A stretch of DNA of 64,000 bases from Ciona intestinalis (lineage: Eukaryota; Chordata; Ascidiacea; Phlebobranchia; Cionidae). Positions 24,409 through 36,600 of this stretch are shown one piece after another. Where the stretch lies: the NCBI RefSeq assembly GCF_000224145.3, contig NC_020172.2, positions 740,023-804,022 of the forward strand, in the 5' to 3' direction. The notes beneath the pieces were generated by a model. The model had not been told where the DNA came from, made no database searches, and worked only from the letters and a program-made list of their open reading frames with translations. The position numbers and the translations under genes were made by a program. Numbering within the stretch: position 1 is the first letter of the stretch; each line of letters begins with the position of its first letter.

Positions 24409-25140
24409 TATACCGTCTATTAAAATCTTTTTTGAGTAAAATGTTTTGCGTTTTGGAATTCGCCCACATCATGACGTAGATGGCTTCGATACGCCCTAAT
24501 CTATATATATAACCACAGCCAGAATCGTACAGTATAGGCTCCCGTGTTTGGTGTGTACGTCGTTTAAGGCACTGTACGCCCTGTTTCCTTTCTTTGAGGT
24601 AAATGCAATTAATCACCAATTATGTCAATTTTAATTAGGTTTTCAAGCATAGAACCCACTACAGTGACAAAGGCCCATAGAGAAAATCATGGTAGCTACC
24701 TTATCGAGGCGGCGAAGATTAAAGAATACTATACAATGCGTGTGACGTATCGATATTGACGTCATCAAAACATTCCATATTGAAAAACAAGGCAAAACCT
24801 CAAAAATATAGTAATAATATATAATATAAATCGATTCGCTTTAAATAAGATCGATAGAAAACACAAGGCTTGATGTTGTTTTAACGAACAATAGACTTAT
24901 ATGCACACGTTTATGGCACCGGGCAAGCAGCATATGTCACGAATATGTACACAGCTTTTAGTCATATTAGAAACAAGGATTTTCAAGTCAAGGATTTCAT
25001 TTAAAAAGCGGCGAATGATTGAACGCAGTTGGTCACGAAAATAAAGGAAATATTGGCAATAATTTGACCGTTGATGGTTATAAAAAATGACACTTGTCTT
25101 CCGATCTCTGTCTGCTGCTTTATACATTTTTACAACATAT

Positions 25141-25255
25141 TGTATGTTGGGGTAACATAGGACATTTTAAATTCTATTTTCTGTCGTCTCATTTGGTGGT
25201 ATACAAAGAACATTTAAGGAATTAGACAACCTTATCATTACAACTCCTATAATGG
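25141..25255 (+). mobile_element. Truncated MITE
   Basis: GTATGTTGGGGTAACATAGG, then TCTATTTTCTGTCGTCTCAT and the AAAGAACATTTAAGGAATTA block; ends within the interior. Confidence 0.5.
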
Positions 25256-26172
25256 AGCGTTAAGAATAAACTGTCGTCTTAAAATTGTATCTATCGTTTT
25301 CTGTTCGCAGTACCGAAATAGAAAACGCAACTTTGCGAGGCTTGGCGTTTCCAGAAATACAGGAAGCTGATGTGCCTTTTGATGTTCGGAAAAAAAATAG
25401 AATATTAAAGTTGCACCCAAGTATTGCGACCGATATAAAGTAAAAGCGTTGTAGGCGCGGTTTCCTGCGAATTGTCTCAACACAGAGAAACTTTGGAGTG
25501 AAAGATGGGCGCGGAAATTAATCACTTACAAGTCAACCCAGCCGTTAACACGAGAAGAAAGTTTTGCTGTTTTGTTGAAAAAAAAAGTGGTGGCTTGAAT
25601 GACCTAAACCAGACTGACGAAATTGTGAAAGCAGAACATAAGTTTCGGTAATACACACCAACAAGCGCACGCCTTTTAAAATATTGACACACTTTCGTCT
25701 ATATTTAACAAATTTTTAGCATTTGTAGCGTTAAAATGAAAACCGGCCAGAAATTACAGTATAATTGTAATCTGTATTGCGTAATTAGAGTATACCTGAT
25801 TACATTTTCAAAATATATTGCCAGTTTTGCATTCAGCGCGCCCTCACTTTTTAAAACGGTGAATCTTTTATATCAAACTGGTTATAATAAAGAACAGTCC
25901 AAATCGAATGTCTGAATTACCAGGACAAATCGATGCGTCATTTTGGTTTATTTTAGGCACCCAATTCCAGGTGTATATAAATGACATTCTTTAGTTTAAT
26001 TTGGCGCAGTCATGCATGAATTATCAGTATGACGAATACATAGTACGTACGTCATGACGTTGTTCACGTCTGGGGGCTAAATCTAAAAGCGCGTTCACTT
26101 TCTCCATTCTTTGTTCGGGAGGGGCTAGAAAGGCCTTTTTACCCCCTCCCCCCTTTTTCCTTCTTATACGAC

Positions 26173-26180
26173 TATAAAAG
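26173..26180 (+). promoter_or_regulatory. Candidate TATA box of ZP/EGF gene A
   Basis: CTATAAAAGAG, 256 bp before the ATG. The same decamer precedes paralogue B (33460). A C/T-rich tract lies just upstream (26140-26160). Confidence 0.5.
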
Positions 26181-26428
26181 AGCTGGGGGGTGGGCGATAA
26201 TTGGAAAATGAAAGTTGTCCTGGGGAGGTAAACTAATTACGGCTCACCGTTGTCAGTTGTTTTATTCGGGGCGACGGCAGAAAATATTTTTTAGAATAAA
26301 ATTATTCTTCAGTCAATCAGTCAATACGTTTGGATTTTATATACTAATATTTATTTTTTGCAGATTAAAATATTCTTAAACAGGTAATATCGTAATAAAC
26401 AATAAATATCACAACTACACAAGCAAGC

Positions 26429-29400
26429 ATGGGACATTCAGCTCTTCTTGTCCTTATCTTACTATCGTCTCAGGTTGTCTTCCTGAACGCCATGGGAGGT
26501 ACTTAATTCAAAGACTACTTTAATAGAACCCGACGAGAACAGTGTCTCGGTCGGTCTTTTGAAAGTAGTTTTACTTTTATTAAACTTTTGCATTCTAATT
26601 TTATAGATCGAAAAATCTCTGCATGTTATAACGATTATTAACGCTGCGTTTTTGTGTTTCCACAGTGTTTTTCCTCTACAAAATTGATGTTACTCCATCC
26701 CCCGGGCTCACATTAACAGGTCATACCGTCTCCGGGGCTTCATCCGCTTCAGCCGCTTACACTTACATGAACACTATCACCACCGGGACAGTGTCTAACG
26801 GTAATGCGTTTTAGCTATATTTTATAAAGCTCGTAATTAATGGTAGATAATTGTTTCTTATAGTAACGAATCCTTGTGACGCAAGCTTGTACACCAACGC
26901 ATCAGCTGCACAGACATACCCGTGCGCATCCGAAGCCATCTGCAACGTGTTAAGCACATCCATCTTCCAGTGCAATTGTCCGACCGGTTTTAACCAAACG
27001 GCAAGCACAGCTTCGTTTAATACTACCGGTACAGCGGTCACTCCCGATGGAACGAACTGTCCAGGTATAAATGTTACAAAAATTGATCAAAATCACAGCA
27101 TTACTAAATGGCGAGGTTTAACGGTCCATTTAATTCAGCTCAAACTTAAAAAAAAAAACTTAATTCTGTTAAGCATTAAGTTGTAATTGTTTATAACAGT
27201 TCTACATTCAATGTTAGGATTTAAAATATTTTCTAACAAACTATACAGATATCAACGAATGTCTAAATACTTCGGCTTGTGGGGTGTCTGGTGCTGGTAC
27301 GTGTGCGAACACCATAGGGTCCTATACATGCACTTGCAATCCCGGTTTCACGTCCCCTGCTGGGTCATCGCCCACCTGTATTGGTAAGTTATTATCAAAA
27401 GTAATTTTTACAGTTTAATAACTTATAGTAGGGTGGGCGATGATGGAACAGNNNNNNNNNNNNNNNNNNNNNNNNNNNNNNNNNNNNNNNNNNNNNNNNN
27501 NCAATTAACAACGGTCTATGGGAGCCGTGAGGATAAAGTTTTATAAAAAATCGTTAAATGTTTGTTTACTACCGAATTGGAAAAGAAAATAGATTAAAAA
27601 GGTGTCCCATCTTCCCCCACCCTACTATATTTTAATTATTTTAATCTATTATTACCGCTGGTAAAAAGTGTTATTAGTGATGTCATATACGTTCCCTTTG
27701 AATTTACCATATTTTTATTTTTAATATTAATACAAGTTAAGCAATATTGAAAACAGTCGTATAAGCTTGTAATAAATTCGGCAAATTATCTGGTGCGCAT
27801 ATAGTTAAACGAATCTTGTTTAGTGAATGGTATCGCCAGTAGAACCCTTTATTTTCGTGGATCCTAACAATAAACCAGATCCTAACAATAAATTTACTTT
27901 CTTAATCCACAGACACCGATGAGTGCCTGCCTGGTGGTACCAGTAATTGCGATGGTAACGCAACATGTACTAATACACCTGGGAGTTTCACATGTAATTG
28001 CAATTCCGGATTCACGGGAAACGGGACCTCTTGTACCGGTACGTTTATAGTACTTAGTATAAAGTATTTCAATTAGAAATTGCATCATCTAACGTCTAAC
28101 CTATTATTTAAATAGACTTCGACGACTGCACAGTATTTGCGGGAACCGTATGCAGTGGTAATGGTGCCTGCACCAACACTGGCAAGCGGCGGACATTCAT
28201 GTTCTTGTAACGTTGGGTTCAACGAAGACAATTCCACATCCCCAGTATCTTGTAAAAGTAAGAAGTTGAATAAATAGTTTCGTTTTTCTCGATTTAAACT
28301 TAACCTGTATAGCTGGTTCGATGGAGGGGGGACACTTTTAGCTCATAAGATCCAAATATCCTGATCGTGTTTTAAACAATTAATAACGGTTTTTTTGGGA
28401 GTCGTGAGGATACGGTATTATAATTTGTAAATGTGATTTGTTTACCAATAAATGGGATGAGAAAATTAAATGGAAATGCGTCCCATCTTCCCCCACCCTG
28501 CTATATATAGTTTTAGCGCGCAGGAAATTTAGTGGAATTTGATCAAAGTTATAGCTATACTGTTGTTAAATACCTCGTACATGTTGTGTGCAGATATCAA
28601 CGAATGTTTGAGCAATCCGTGTCATAGCAGCTTGGCAACGTGTACCGATACCACAGGTAGCTTTACTTGTGCATGCAATGCAGGATACACTGGAAATGGA
28701 ACATCTTGTACCAGTAAGTATTTATCCTGTACAAAATGTCAAGGCGTATAAGCAAACACAGAGTGTAAAAAAATTTCTCTATAATGTAAAGTTGTATATA
28801 ATGCAGTTGTGTAATTAAACCTTAGATATCGACGAATGCACCACCGGAACGCACAACTGCGACGGCAATGCTACTTGTGCAGATACTCCTGGGAGTTTTA
28901 CATGCACATGCAACACCGGCTTTGCGGGAAATGGGGTGACGTGCACAAGTGAGTGATGTAACAATATTGACCACTCTATAAGATAGAAAAGTCCAAACTG
29001 TTAAGAGTAAAGTTTTCGTTTCAGCAACGGGATTCAACAACTACTGTTTCCGTTCTCAAGTTTCGGTCGCAGAAGACGTAGCGGGAGCTTCTTCTAGCGC
29101 GCGCATTGCAGCTCTTCAAACTGGTGTAAGTTTTAACAACGTTTCTTGTGCTTGTATAGAGAATTGCAAAAGTTACTTGCACAGAGATTACGTAAACTTA
29201 AGTTGCACATAATATAACTAAATGTAAGCGTAAACTGTGAGTCCAACTATAATGGTATGATTTTCGTTTGTTAACCAGGTGACTTCTGCCTTGACCGAGT
29301 TAGTGAATGCCGGTTTATTTGCACACAATGCTTCCGCATTGAGCTTCACTTTCGAATCCGTTAGCGGAACATCAACGCAGAGCGATTACATCATCGTAAC

Positions 29401-32400
29401 TTGCTTTAGTCAAGCCAGCAAGACCGCCGACGAGTTTCAGGCAATAATTGCAAACTTTAATTTCACATCCAATGTTAGTGGCAATGCCATAGTCAGCAAA
29501 GGAGGTGCGTATACATGTGGTCTAAAATTCCGTATGCAGTAAAACTAATACGATTTTACGAATTCAATTATTGCAGATTTAAACGAGTGTATCAATAACT
29601 ACGCGAACTGCTCGACAATTGGATCCACTTGTACCAATCTGAACGGAACTTTCTCATGTGATTGTAATTCAACTCACGCTGATAAGTCATCCATTAGCGG
29701 CCTTGGCAAGGGATCTGTATGCGGTAAGTGGAACAGGTCTAACCACCGCATTAGTCACATTAGGGTTATAGCGTATTTGCCCTAAACTAAACAGGATTTT
29801 AATTTCAGAGCTACCCGCTTCTTTCAATTGCACGAGTGCAGCGATTTCTCTAGCCGCGTACATTCCTTACTTCACCAACCTCGGTATTAATTCAAGCACT
29901 TTAATGCTCGGAAGTTGCCTTGGAACACAAAACGGAGATTTCCACGAATTCAGTGGCAACTGCACACCAGTTATTACAGTAAGTGACCTAATACAGCTAA
30001 TTATGCAGACATTTGAACTTGAAAACACGCAAAATTTGCAGTAAACTGGAATTAAACACAGCGTATGCCGATTAGTTAGAGTTAACTATATAATTTATTT
30101 TGTAGACATCAACGGGGCATTTGACCTATTCTTGGAATCTGACAAACATAAACCAGTCCGCGACTTTTATTTCCGGATTTTTTGTCAATATACCGGTGTC
30201 TTGTAACTTCCCCACCAATATCAGCGCCACTTTTTCAATCAACGTTACAAGAAAGTAAGGGAGCTATATGTTATAACCAGATGGTATACATCTTTTTAGC
30301 AGACAATTGTTTAACAGGGTGGGGGAGGTGGGATACCTTTTCACTCTAATTTCTCGTCACATTTGGTAGTAAACAAAAAACATTCGACAATTTTAAAACC
30401 GTATCCCTCCATAGACCGATGTTAAATGTTCAAAATGCATTTCGGATATTTGGATATTATGTGCTAAAGGTGTCGCGTCTTCCCCCACTCTATTAAAGAT
30501 TAGCTAGGCCTACACCTAAAGCATATATATGGTGCAGACAAATTTAAGGATTCGTACTGTCATATCAACCCCTTTAAATTTGCAGTGTTTTGACGCCACC
30601 GATCATACCTGTCGGAACAGGTGACAACTTCCGTTGGGATGCCAATGCTTACATCGACAGCGCTTTTCAAACCCTGGTTTCTGGCACTATTAAAACAGGC
30701 ACACAGGTTTTCGTTAAAGTAAGTATTCTTAAAGTAGAAAAATATAAATACAAGTAAAATTACCTAACCAAAATAACTTTTTCTTAGGTTAAAACCCAAG
30801 ACCCTATCCCTAGTAACGTTCATATCCGACTTGGTAAAGTAACCGCCTCAGACCCTAGCGAAACACAATCCATCGATTTAACAACGTAAGTAGAATGTTC
30901 CAAAAAACAACAACAACAAAAACAGACAATTGCGTAAACCACATGGTGTCGAAAACGGAACTTAATCACTTTATTTTCGAAACAGCTCGAACGGCTGCCC
31001 ATCAAAGAACTCGCAATTTAATGGCGTGCTGAAAGATGTAAGGTCAACTCACAACGGTGTTAACGATTTCGCAGCGTTTAGCTTTAAAGCTTTCTACCCT
31101 TCCAGTAGCAGAACTTTGCAAGTTAAAATTCAAGTGTCTACCTGCACTAACACAGCCACAACAGGAAATTCGACATGCCAGATAACAGTAAGTTCCTATA
31201 TTTGCCTGTTACACAATATAACGAACATATTTTTCGTTGCTGTAATGTTTAATTTCAAATGTGCACGGTAAATAAGTTGTTTTTCTGTATACCAGTGTTC
31301 CAAAAGAAGGAAGAGAACCATCACCTTGCGCTTTAAAAGAGCAGAAGAAGAACAAACCGGGGAAACCTCACTAATATTTGTACGCGCAATAGGTAATAAC
31401 ATAATATATCAGAAATTTTTATTTTTTGATAACTACTGCTACCACTTTTCAATTAAAATAACGATTTTGCCCAACAGATGATCCGTGTACTAAAGAGTGC
31501 GGAGATGGTGCGTGCATCATTAACACGATCCTGAACAGACAAGAATGCTTTTGCTCTAATGATGCACTCAAAAACACAGACGGAACTTGTTCAAGTAAGC
31601 TCACTTTATATTTATAAGCCCTTTTATAGCCCTTTAATAAGTTTTACTAGCTTTAAAGGTGCGTTATATCAACAATTGAGTTTTCAGTGTCTAAAATTGA
31701 GTCAATGCATTTCTGCTATTTTTGTTACTTTTTCTTTAAAACCCTTTTAAACAAACTTCTTTACCTCGCAGAAATACCTACAGGAAATGGGAATGGAAAC
31801 ACAGGAACAACGACCACTCAACAAGTGGACAGAACAACTCTCTACGTTCTGATAGGGTTGGGAAGTCTTGTTTCAATTCTTATCATCGTTCTGTTGGTCG
31901 CTTTCTTTTGCCGCAAACGCGCCACGGGCCAGAAAGAATACGAACTTAGTCACGTGAACGTCAATGCGATCGCTTTCATTAGTCCGGAGTTCATAGTCAC
32001 GTGTCCATGATTCCAAACGATGAATACGCGTGCACCAGACGACAGGGTTCAAAATTCTTAGCGTATATATGTANNNNNNNNNNNNNNNNNNNNNNNNNNN
32101 NNNNNNNNNNNNNNNNNNNNNNNGATCCGTGTACTAAAGAGTGCGGAGATGGTGCGTGCATCATTAACACGATCCTGAACAGACAAGAATGCTTTTGCTC
32201 TAATGATGCACTCAAAAACACAGACGGAACTTGTTCAAGTAAGCTCACTTTATATTTATAAGCCCTTTTATAGCCCTTTAATAAGTTTTACTAGCTTTAA
32301 AGGTGCGTTATATCAACAATTGAGTTTTCAGTGTCTAAAATTGAGTCAATGCATTTCTGCTATTTTTGTTACTTTTTCTTTAAAACCCTTTTAAACAAAC

Positions 32401-32624
32401 TTCTTTACCTCGCAGAAATACCTACAGGAAATGGGAATGGAAACACAGGAACAACGACCACTCAACAAGTGGACAGAACAACTCTCTACGTTCTGATAGG
32501 GTTGGGAAGTCTTGTTTCAATTCTTATCATCGTTCTGTTGGTCGCTTTCTTTTGCCGCAAACGCGCCACGGGCCAGAAAGAATACGAACTTAGTCACGTG
32601 AACGTCAATGCGATCGCTTCATAG
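26429..32624 (+). CDS. ZP-domain/EGF type I membrane protein, paralogue A (19 exons, one frameshift)
   Basis: Extracellular matrix or egg-coat type protein. Exons: 26429-26498, 26666-26800, 26864-27064, 27249-27383, 27913-28038, 28116-28257, 28594-28713, 28826-28948, 29025-29125, 29279-29504, 29577-29723, 29809-29978, 30106-30254, 30586-30718, 30788-30885, 30986-31187, 31296-31392, 31478-31594 and a final exon (31772-32010 or its duplicate 32416-32624); about 899 residues. Order: signal peptide, short N-module, EGF1-6 (each one phase 1-1 exon; DINEC/DTDEC/NIDEC calcium-binding type), unrecognised module (exons 9-10), EGF7, ZP-N (FNC, LGSC, SGNC, VSCNF), ZP-C (NGC, VSTC, STC, ITC), furin-type site KRRKR, hydrophobic patch SLIFVRAI, six-Cys module, TM helix and short tail ([15 protein letters not shown]). 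EGF4 (exon 6) carries a +1 frameshift. Gamete-coat role is inferred from architecture only. Confidence 0.88.
27426..27627 (-). mobile_element. MITE family 1 copy interrupted by gap
   Basis: TAGTAGGGTGGGCGATGATG left of the gap; from AATTAACAACGGTC to CCCCCACCCTACTA right of it. Confidence 0.8.
27452..27501. other. Assembly gap (50 N)
   Basis: Inside a MITE in the intron between gene A exons 4 and 5. Confidence 0.99.
28116..28257 (+). CDS. Frameshifted EGF4 exon of gene A
   Basis: The exon reads [10 protein letters not shown]...GACTNTG in frame, then hits TAA at about 28207-28209. One base later the frame continues as [17 protein letters not shown]...VSCK, completing a normal EGF module and ending in the expected phase-1 donor. 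The exon is 142 nt, one more than a multiple compatible with its neighbours. The extra base lies in the GGCAAGCGGCGG tract near 28183-28193. Sequencing error, null allele or real decay cannot be told apart here. Confidence 0.75.
28310..28503 (-). mobile_element. MITE family 1 copy in gene A intron
   Basis: Left terminus decayed (TTCGATGGAGGGGGGACAC); right end intact (CATCTTCCCCCACCCTGCTA). Lies between exons 6 and 7. Confidence 0.75.
30312..30492 (+). mobile_element. MITE family 1 copy in gene A intron
   Basis: Between the two ZP exons 13 and 14; GGGTGGGGGAGGTGGGATACC left, GTCGCGTCTTCCCCCACTCT right. Confidence 0.75.
31478..32073 (+). repeat. Left copy of a duplicated 3' end of gene A
   Basis: Holds exon 18, an intron, and the last exon (31772-32010). 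Here an indel after ...NVNAIA changes the end from a stop to [11 protein letters not shown]. It is repeated after the gap at 32124-32718. A second indel (one extra C) sits near 32035. Errors piling up toward a contig end are the likely cause. Confidence 0.85.
32074..32123. other. Assembly gap (50 N)
   Basis: Separates the two copies of the gene A 3' end. Confidence 0.99.
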
Positions 32625-32718
32625 TTCCGGAGTTCATAGTCACGTGTCCATGATTCCAAACGATGAATACGCGTGCACAGACGACAGGGTTCAAAATTCT
32701 TAGCGTATATATGTAGCA
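32124..32718 (+). repeat. Right copy of the duplicated 3' end of gene A
   Basis: Starts at the second base of exon 18 coding (GATCCGTGTACTAAAG) and contains the final exon 32416-32624 ending ...NVNAIAS-stop. This matches the end of paralogue B (...THAIDS-stop), so this copy is taken as the correct one. Confidence 0.8.
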
Positions 32719-33459
32719 TACAAAACCATACCCATGCTTACTGTAGTTCCATAACGATTCGTACTATGCATGCTCTCAGTAGTCTATATGTACCCGACCC
32801 ATAGTGTCCTTAAGCAATCATGCCTATAAATAAGACTCTAGCAAAACTCTTTCAAAAAGCACAAACGCCTGGTACCCCTGGTACCTGACAACGACCAAAG
32901 AAACTGTCGCAACACAAGCAAAGGCGGAGAAAACGACGACGAGAGACGATTACATCTGAGGCACTTCCCGTTTATAATTGTAGCATATATTTGCGCATTT
33001 ATCCTACTATACCTTCAGACTTTCAATGCAAACAAAGAATACATTTGTTTTTTTCGTGTGCCTCTTTCGTCCTCTTGAGTAAATGCCAATTACGTGTATG
33101 CTCATGTATGATATTACATGTATAATGAAAGTACAAACGGTACAATGCAATCTATATAAGCATACAAGGACAAAGCCAAAAATATTTATCAAGAAAATAT
33201 CAGCATACACACTTTCTCGTGTTAATCAGGTTGGAATGCGAAAAGTTAATATATTGTGATACAGTTTCACACGCAGTAAAAAAGTATCAGGAAATAAGGC
33301 GTGATGTTTATTCAAGGGTGTAACCTTCCCTTTTTTTATACGAGCGAAAAGGCTGAGGTGGAATGCTATTTACGAGTTGCTGAAGGCTTCGTTTTAAAAT
33401 AGCCTAAACGACGCCTTTTTCATAACAGGGTATAATCGAATTAGCATATAGCGCTAGGC
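32719..33459. other. Intergenic region A-B
   Basis: About 740 bp between paralogues A and B. No repeat or gene is seen; it must contain the A terminator region and the B promoter. Confidence 0.5.
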
Positions 33460-33467
33460 TATAAAAG
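33460..33467 (+). promoter_or_regulatory. Candidate TATA box of ZP/EGF gene B
   Basis: CTATAAAAGAGGCCGC, 159 bp before the ATG at 33619; same CTATAAAAGAG core as gene A. Confidence 0.55.
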
Positions 33468-33618
33468 AGGCCGCACCTGCCGAAAACTTACTTACAAAAG
33501 CGGGATTACCTTTTAAAATATTACAGTTTTCGTATAAGAATATTTATTGACCGTTTTTTTTCGTAGGAAGTATTTTAGATTTACGGAAACATAGAATATC
33601 AAAAAATACGCAACAGAA

Positions 33619-36600
33619 ATGAATATTTCTCCAGCATTATTCGCCTTTATCTTACTTTCATCTCAAGCTCTTGTACTGGACGCTTTGGACGTAAATGCAG
33701 GTATTTTAAACTATGAAAGCACTTTGCGACGGAAAATAAACGCTAGGTCACAGTGCTTTTTAAACTTTTTCGTATGCAATTTTCAAATGATGTGGATTTT
33801 GATTGGTAGCTCATTTACCCTCTAATTACAAGGAATTTAACACAAGGGGTAAATTTACCGCAGTTTAAGAAACGCTGATCTCGGAAAAGCTTTAACCTAA
33901 ACCTATTTCTGGCCCGGCGATATTTTTGTATAAAACTTGTGCTGCGTGGGAAAAGTTTAAGCTTAATCTGAACACAATAACTTTCGAAACCCGAACTAAA
34001 AATGGGTAAACAAACGCTCAAAATATTATGCTTCACTCTCTGTAGAAATTAGCACTATATTGTGGATTCGGAAGTAACACCAAACACGTAAGATAGCAGT
34101 AATATAGAAAATTTTTATACAAAAAAGTCTGATAATACTATGTTTAACTTATACGACATTTTTCATCTTCTAAACGAATTTTCCTTTTTTCAGCATTCTA
34201 CGCAGTGACTGTGCAAGTGAACACCGGAGTGAGCGTTTTCAACGAGTTTGCCGTTAGCGCCGCACCAAGTCCCGCAGATGCCACCACTAACATCCCTGCC
34301 GGCGCAACACAACGTAACTCGTCTATTTTGGTGACCGGTATAATCAACTAAAACACTTGTTATTTTACAACTCAGATGCGAGTCCATGCGACACCAGCCT
34401 ATATGCGGGAAGCAAGTTCACCAACACTTATCCTTGCGCAAGCAACTCAACGTGCACAGTAATAGCTTCCTCTGTCTTTCAGTGCAGGTGTAACAATGGT
34501 TTCAATCAAACAGCCAGCACGACCACTTTTACACCGGCATCCACTGGTGTAACTGTAACTCCAGATGGGACAAATTGCCCAGGTAAACTGATTTTTTATA
34601 GACTCTTTATAAACAGCAGCGTTCGTTTGGGGAAAAACTTCGGTTGAAATAACAATAGTTTCGAAAAAGACGTGCTTGAAATATTTGTACAAAGTATAAC
34701 AATTTTAGCAATCCTACAAGCCAAGTGTAGTGGCACACTGTTACATTATGTTTAAAATAGAAAATATAGAGAATGTGTGTAAAATAACGCTTTAAATGAG
34801 AATCTTGTCAGGTTTTTGATGCGCCTATATCGTCAACCAGATACCGTTCCAGATACTTTTATTTCATGAAATATTTTTGGGACACTTTAACATTGCAAGG
34901 CACAAATTTTAATTTATTTTTATGTAACACTTAAAATTAAAATCCTTTTTAACACAGATATTGACGAATGCGCGAGCGGTGCTCCACTTTGTGGAGTTGG
35001 AGCGTGTGTGAATACAATTGGTTCGTACACATGCAATTGCCCTGGCGGATACACCTTGAACATGACAACCCTGATTTGCGATGGTAAGTTTGGCAATAAG
35101 TGCGAATAGATTTTTTAAATTTTTTTGGCGTTCGTCTGGGCGTTTGTAATATAGTAGGATGGGGAAAGTTGGGACACATTTTAACTCTATTTTCTCGTCC
35201 AATGTGGTAGTAAACAAGGAACTTTCAAAGAGTTATAAAATTATATGCTCACGACTCCCATAGACCGTTGTTAATTGTTTAAAACACGATCCGGATATTC
35301 GGATATTATGTGCCAAAGGTGTCCCATCTTCCCCCATCCTAGTATACCAAAGTTATAAACTGAGGAAACATTCCGCTTTGACGTTTAACGTGTAAAAGTA
35401 TATTAATCTTTATCGTTTACAAATCTATAACCGTGTCCGGAACTATATATCGTTGAACAACAATGAGTAAAATTAAGTGACCACGCCTTAGTTGTGTAAC
35501 GGTTAACGAGTGCCAATGGCCGCTTACGTCCTTAGTTTTGTGTGGACGACTATTTTAGTAACTGCAACAGTTCCATGGTATTTGAACGTGTTAAAGAAAT
35601 ACGTGTTCACTAAATGCCTGAAATTACTCTGCCTGTGACAATAACGTTCAAGAAAATACATAAACAACCTTTATTTATTTACTAGATGATGACGAATGTA
35701 CGCTTGGTACACACACATGCAATGCAAACGCAGTATGTGTGAACACACCCGGAAGTTTTACATGTACCTGCAATTTAGGGTATTCAGGAGACGGTTTTAC
35801 ATGCACCGGTTAGTCTTGTCGTTTTAGGCTGGTGAACTATGGGTTTTAAAATTGTCAATACTTTCAGATTTTGACGTATGTTCTCACGTCGGACCCAGTA
35901 TTTGTGGCGGAACAGCAGCTGGAACTTGTGTGGATCAGACCGGGAGTTATAATTGTACGTGCAATGTTGGTTACGTACTCGACATTGTAAGCAATCCAAC
36001 TTGCAACGGTAAGTTATGTCGATCCATACTTAATTTTTTTTTGGGGGGGGGGGGGGCAGGCAACATGAATGAATATAACTTTACTAACTTTATCCTTGCG
36101 TGGCCGGAAAACGATAGTCGTTATTAGTGACCACTGGGTTGGAGCAATTGCCGTTAGGTGTCTTGCCAAAAAAACACACACGCTGACAATGGTAGCAGCG
36201 TCGAGTCTTGAACCCATTAACTCTGGGTAGCATACATATAATCCTAATCCATTCATGGTTTAATTTCCAGATCCCCGAGAAGGACCTTCACCATAGTATA
36301 AAATAGAATGCCCTTGATTACATATTAAGACTCTCAATATTTCCGTAAAACATATGCATAAACCAGCAAGCAGATTTTGCTGCCCATCCAGATCACGTAA
36401 TAAAAATTAAAAACAAATACGTAAACGTTACAGATGTGGACGAGTGTGCGACCGGCACCCATACATGCGACCCAACGCTCGCTACCTGTAACAACACTAT
36501 CGGTGGCCATACATGCGCTTGCATCGCTGGTTACACCGGTACTGGAACTACAGGAAATTGCGCTGGTAAGTGTGTTGATACTGACATTTTAATGCTTGTA

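Larger units (their letters stand above)
20106..26172. other. ~6-kb intergenic region between divergent ENPP7-like gene and ZP/EGF gene A
   Basis: Separates two divergently transcribed genes, so it must hold both promoters. It contains MITEs at 20681, 23172, 24215 and a fragment at 25141, and a CRE-like TGACGTCA at 22433 and 24757. Two open frames (20887-21190 and 23602-24006, plus) lack a recognisable domain, signal peptide or splice context. From 21,200 to 23,150 I see no repeat and no gene. Confidence 0.6.

Noticed and set aside
27187..27387. 66-codon frame [12 protein letters not shown]... in gene A
   Set aside because: Out-of-frame reading across exon 4, whose true frame encodes [12 protein letters not shown].
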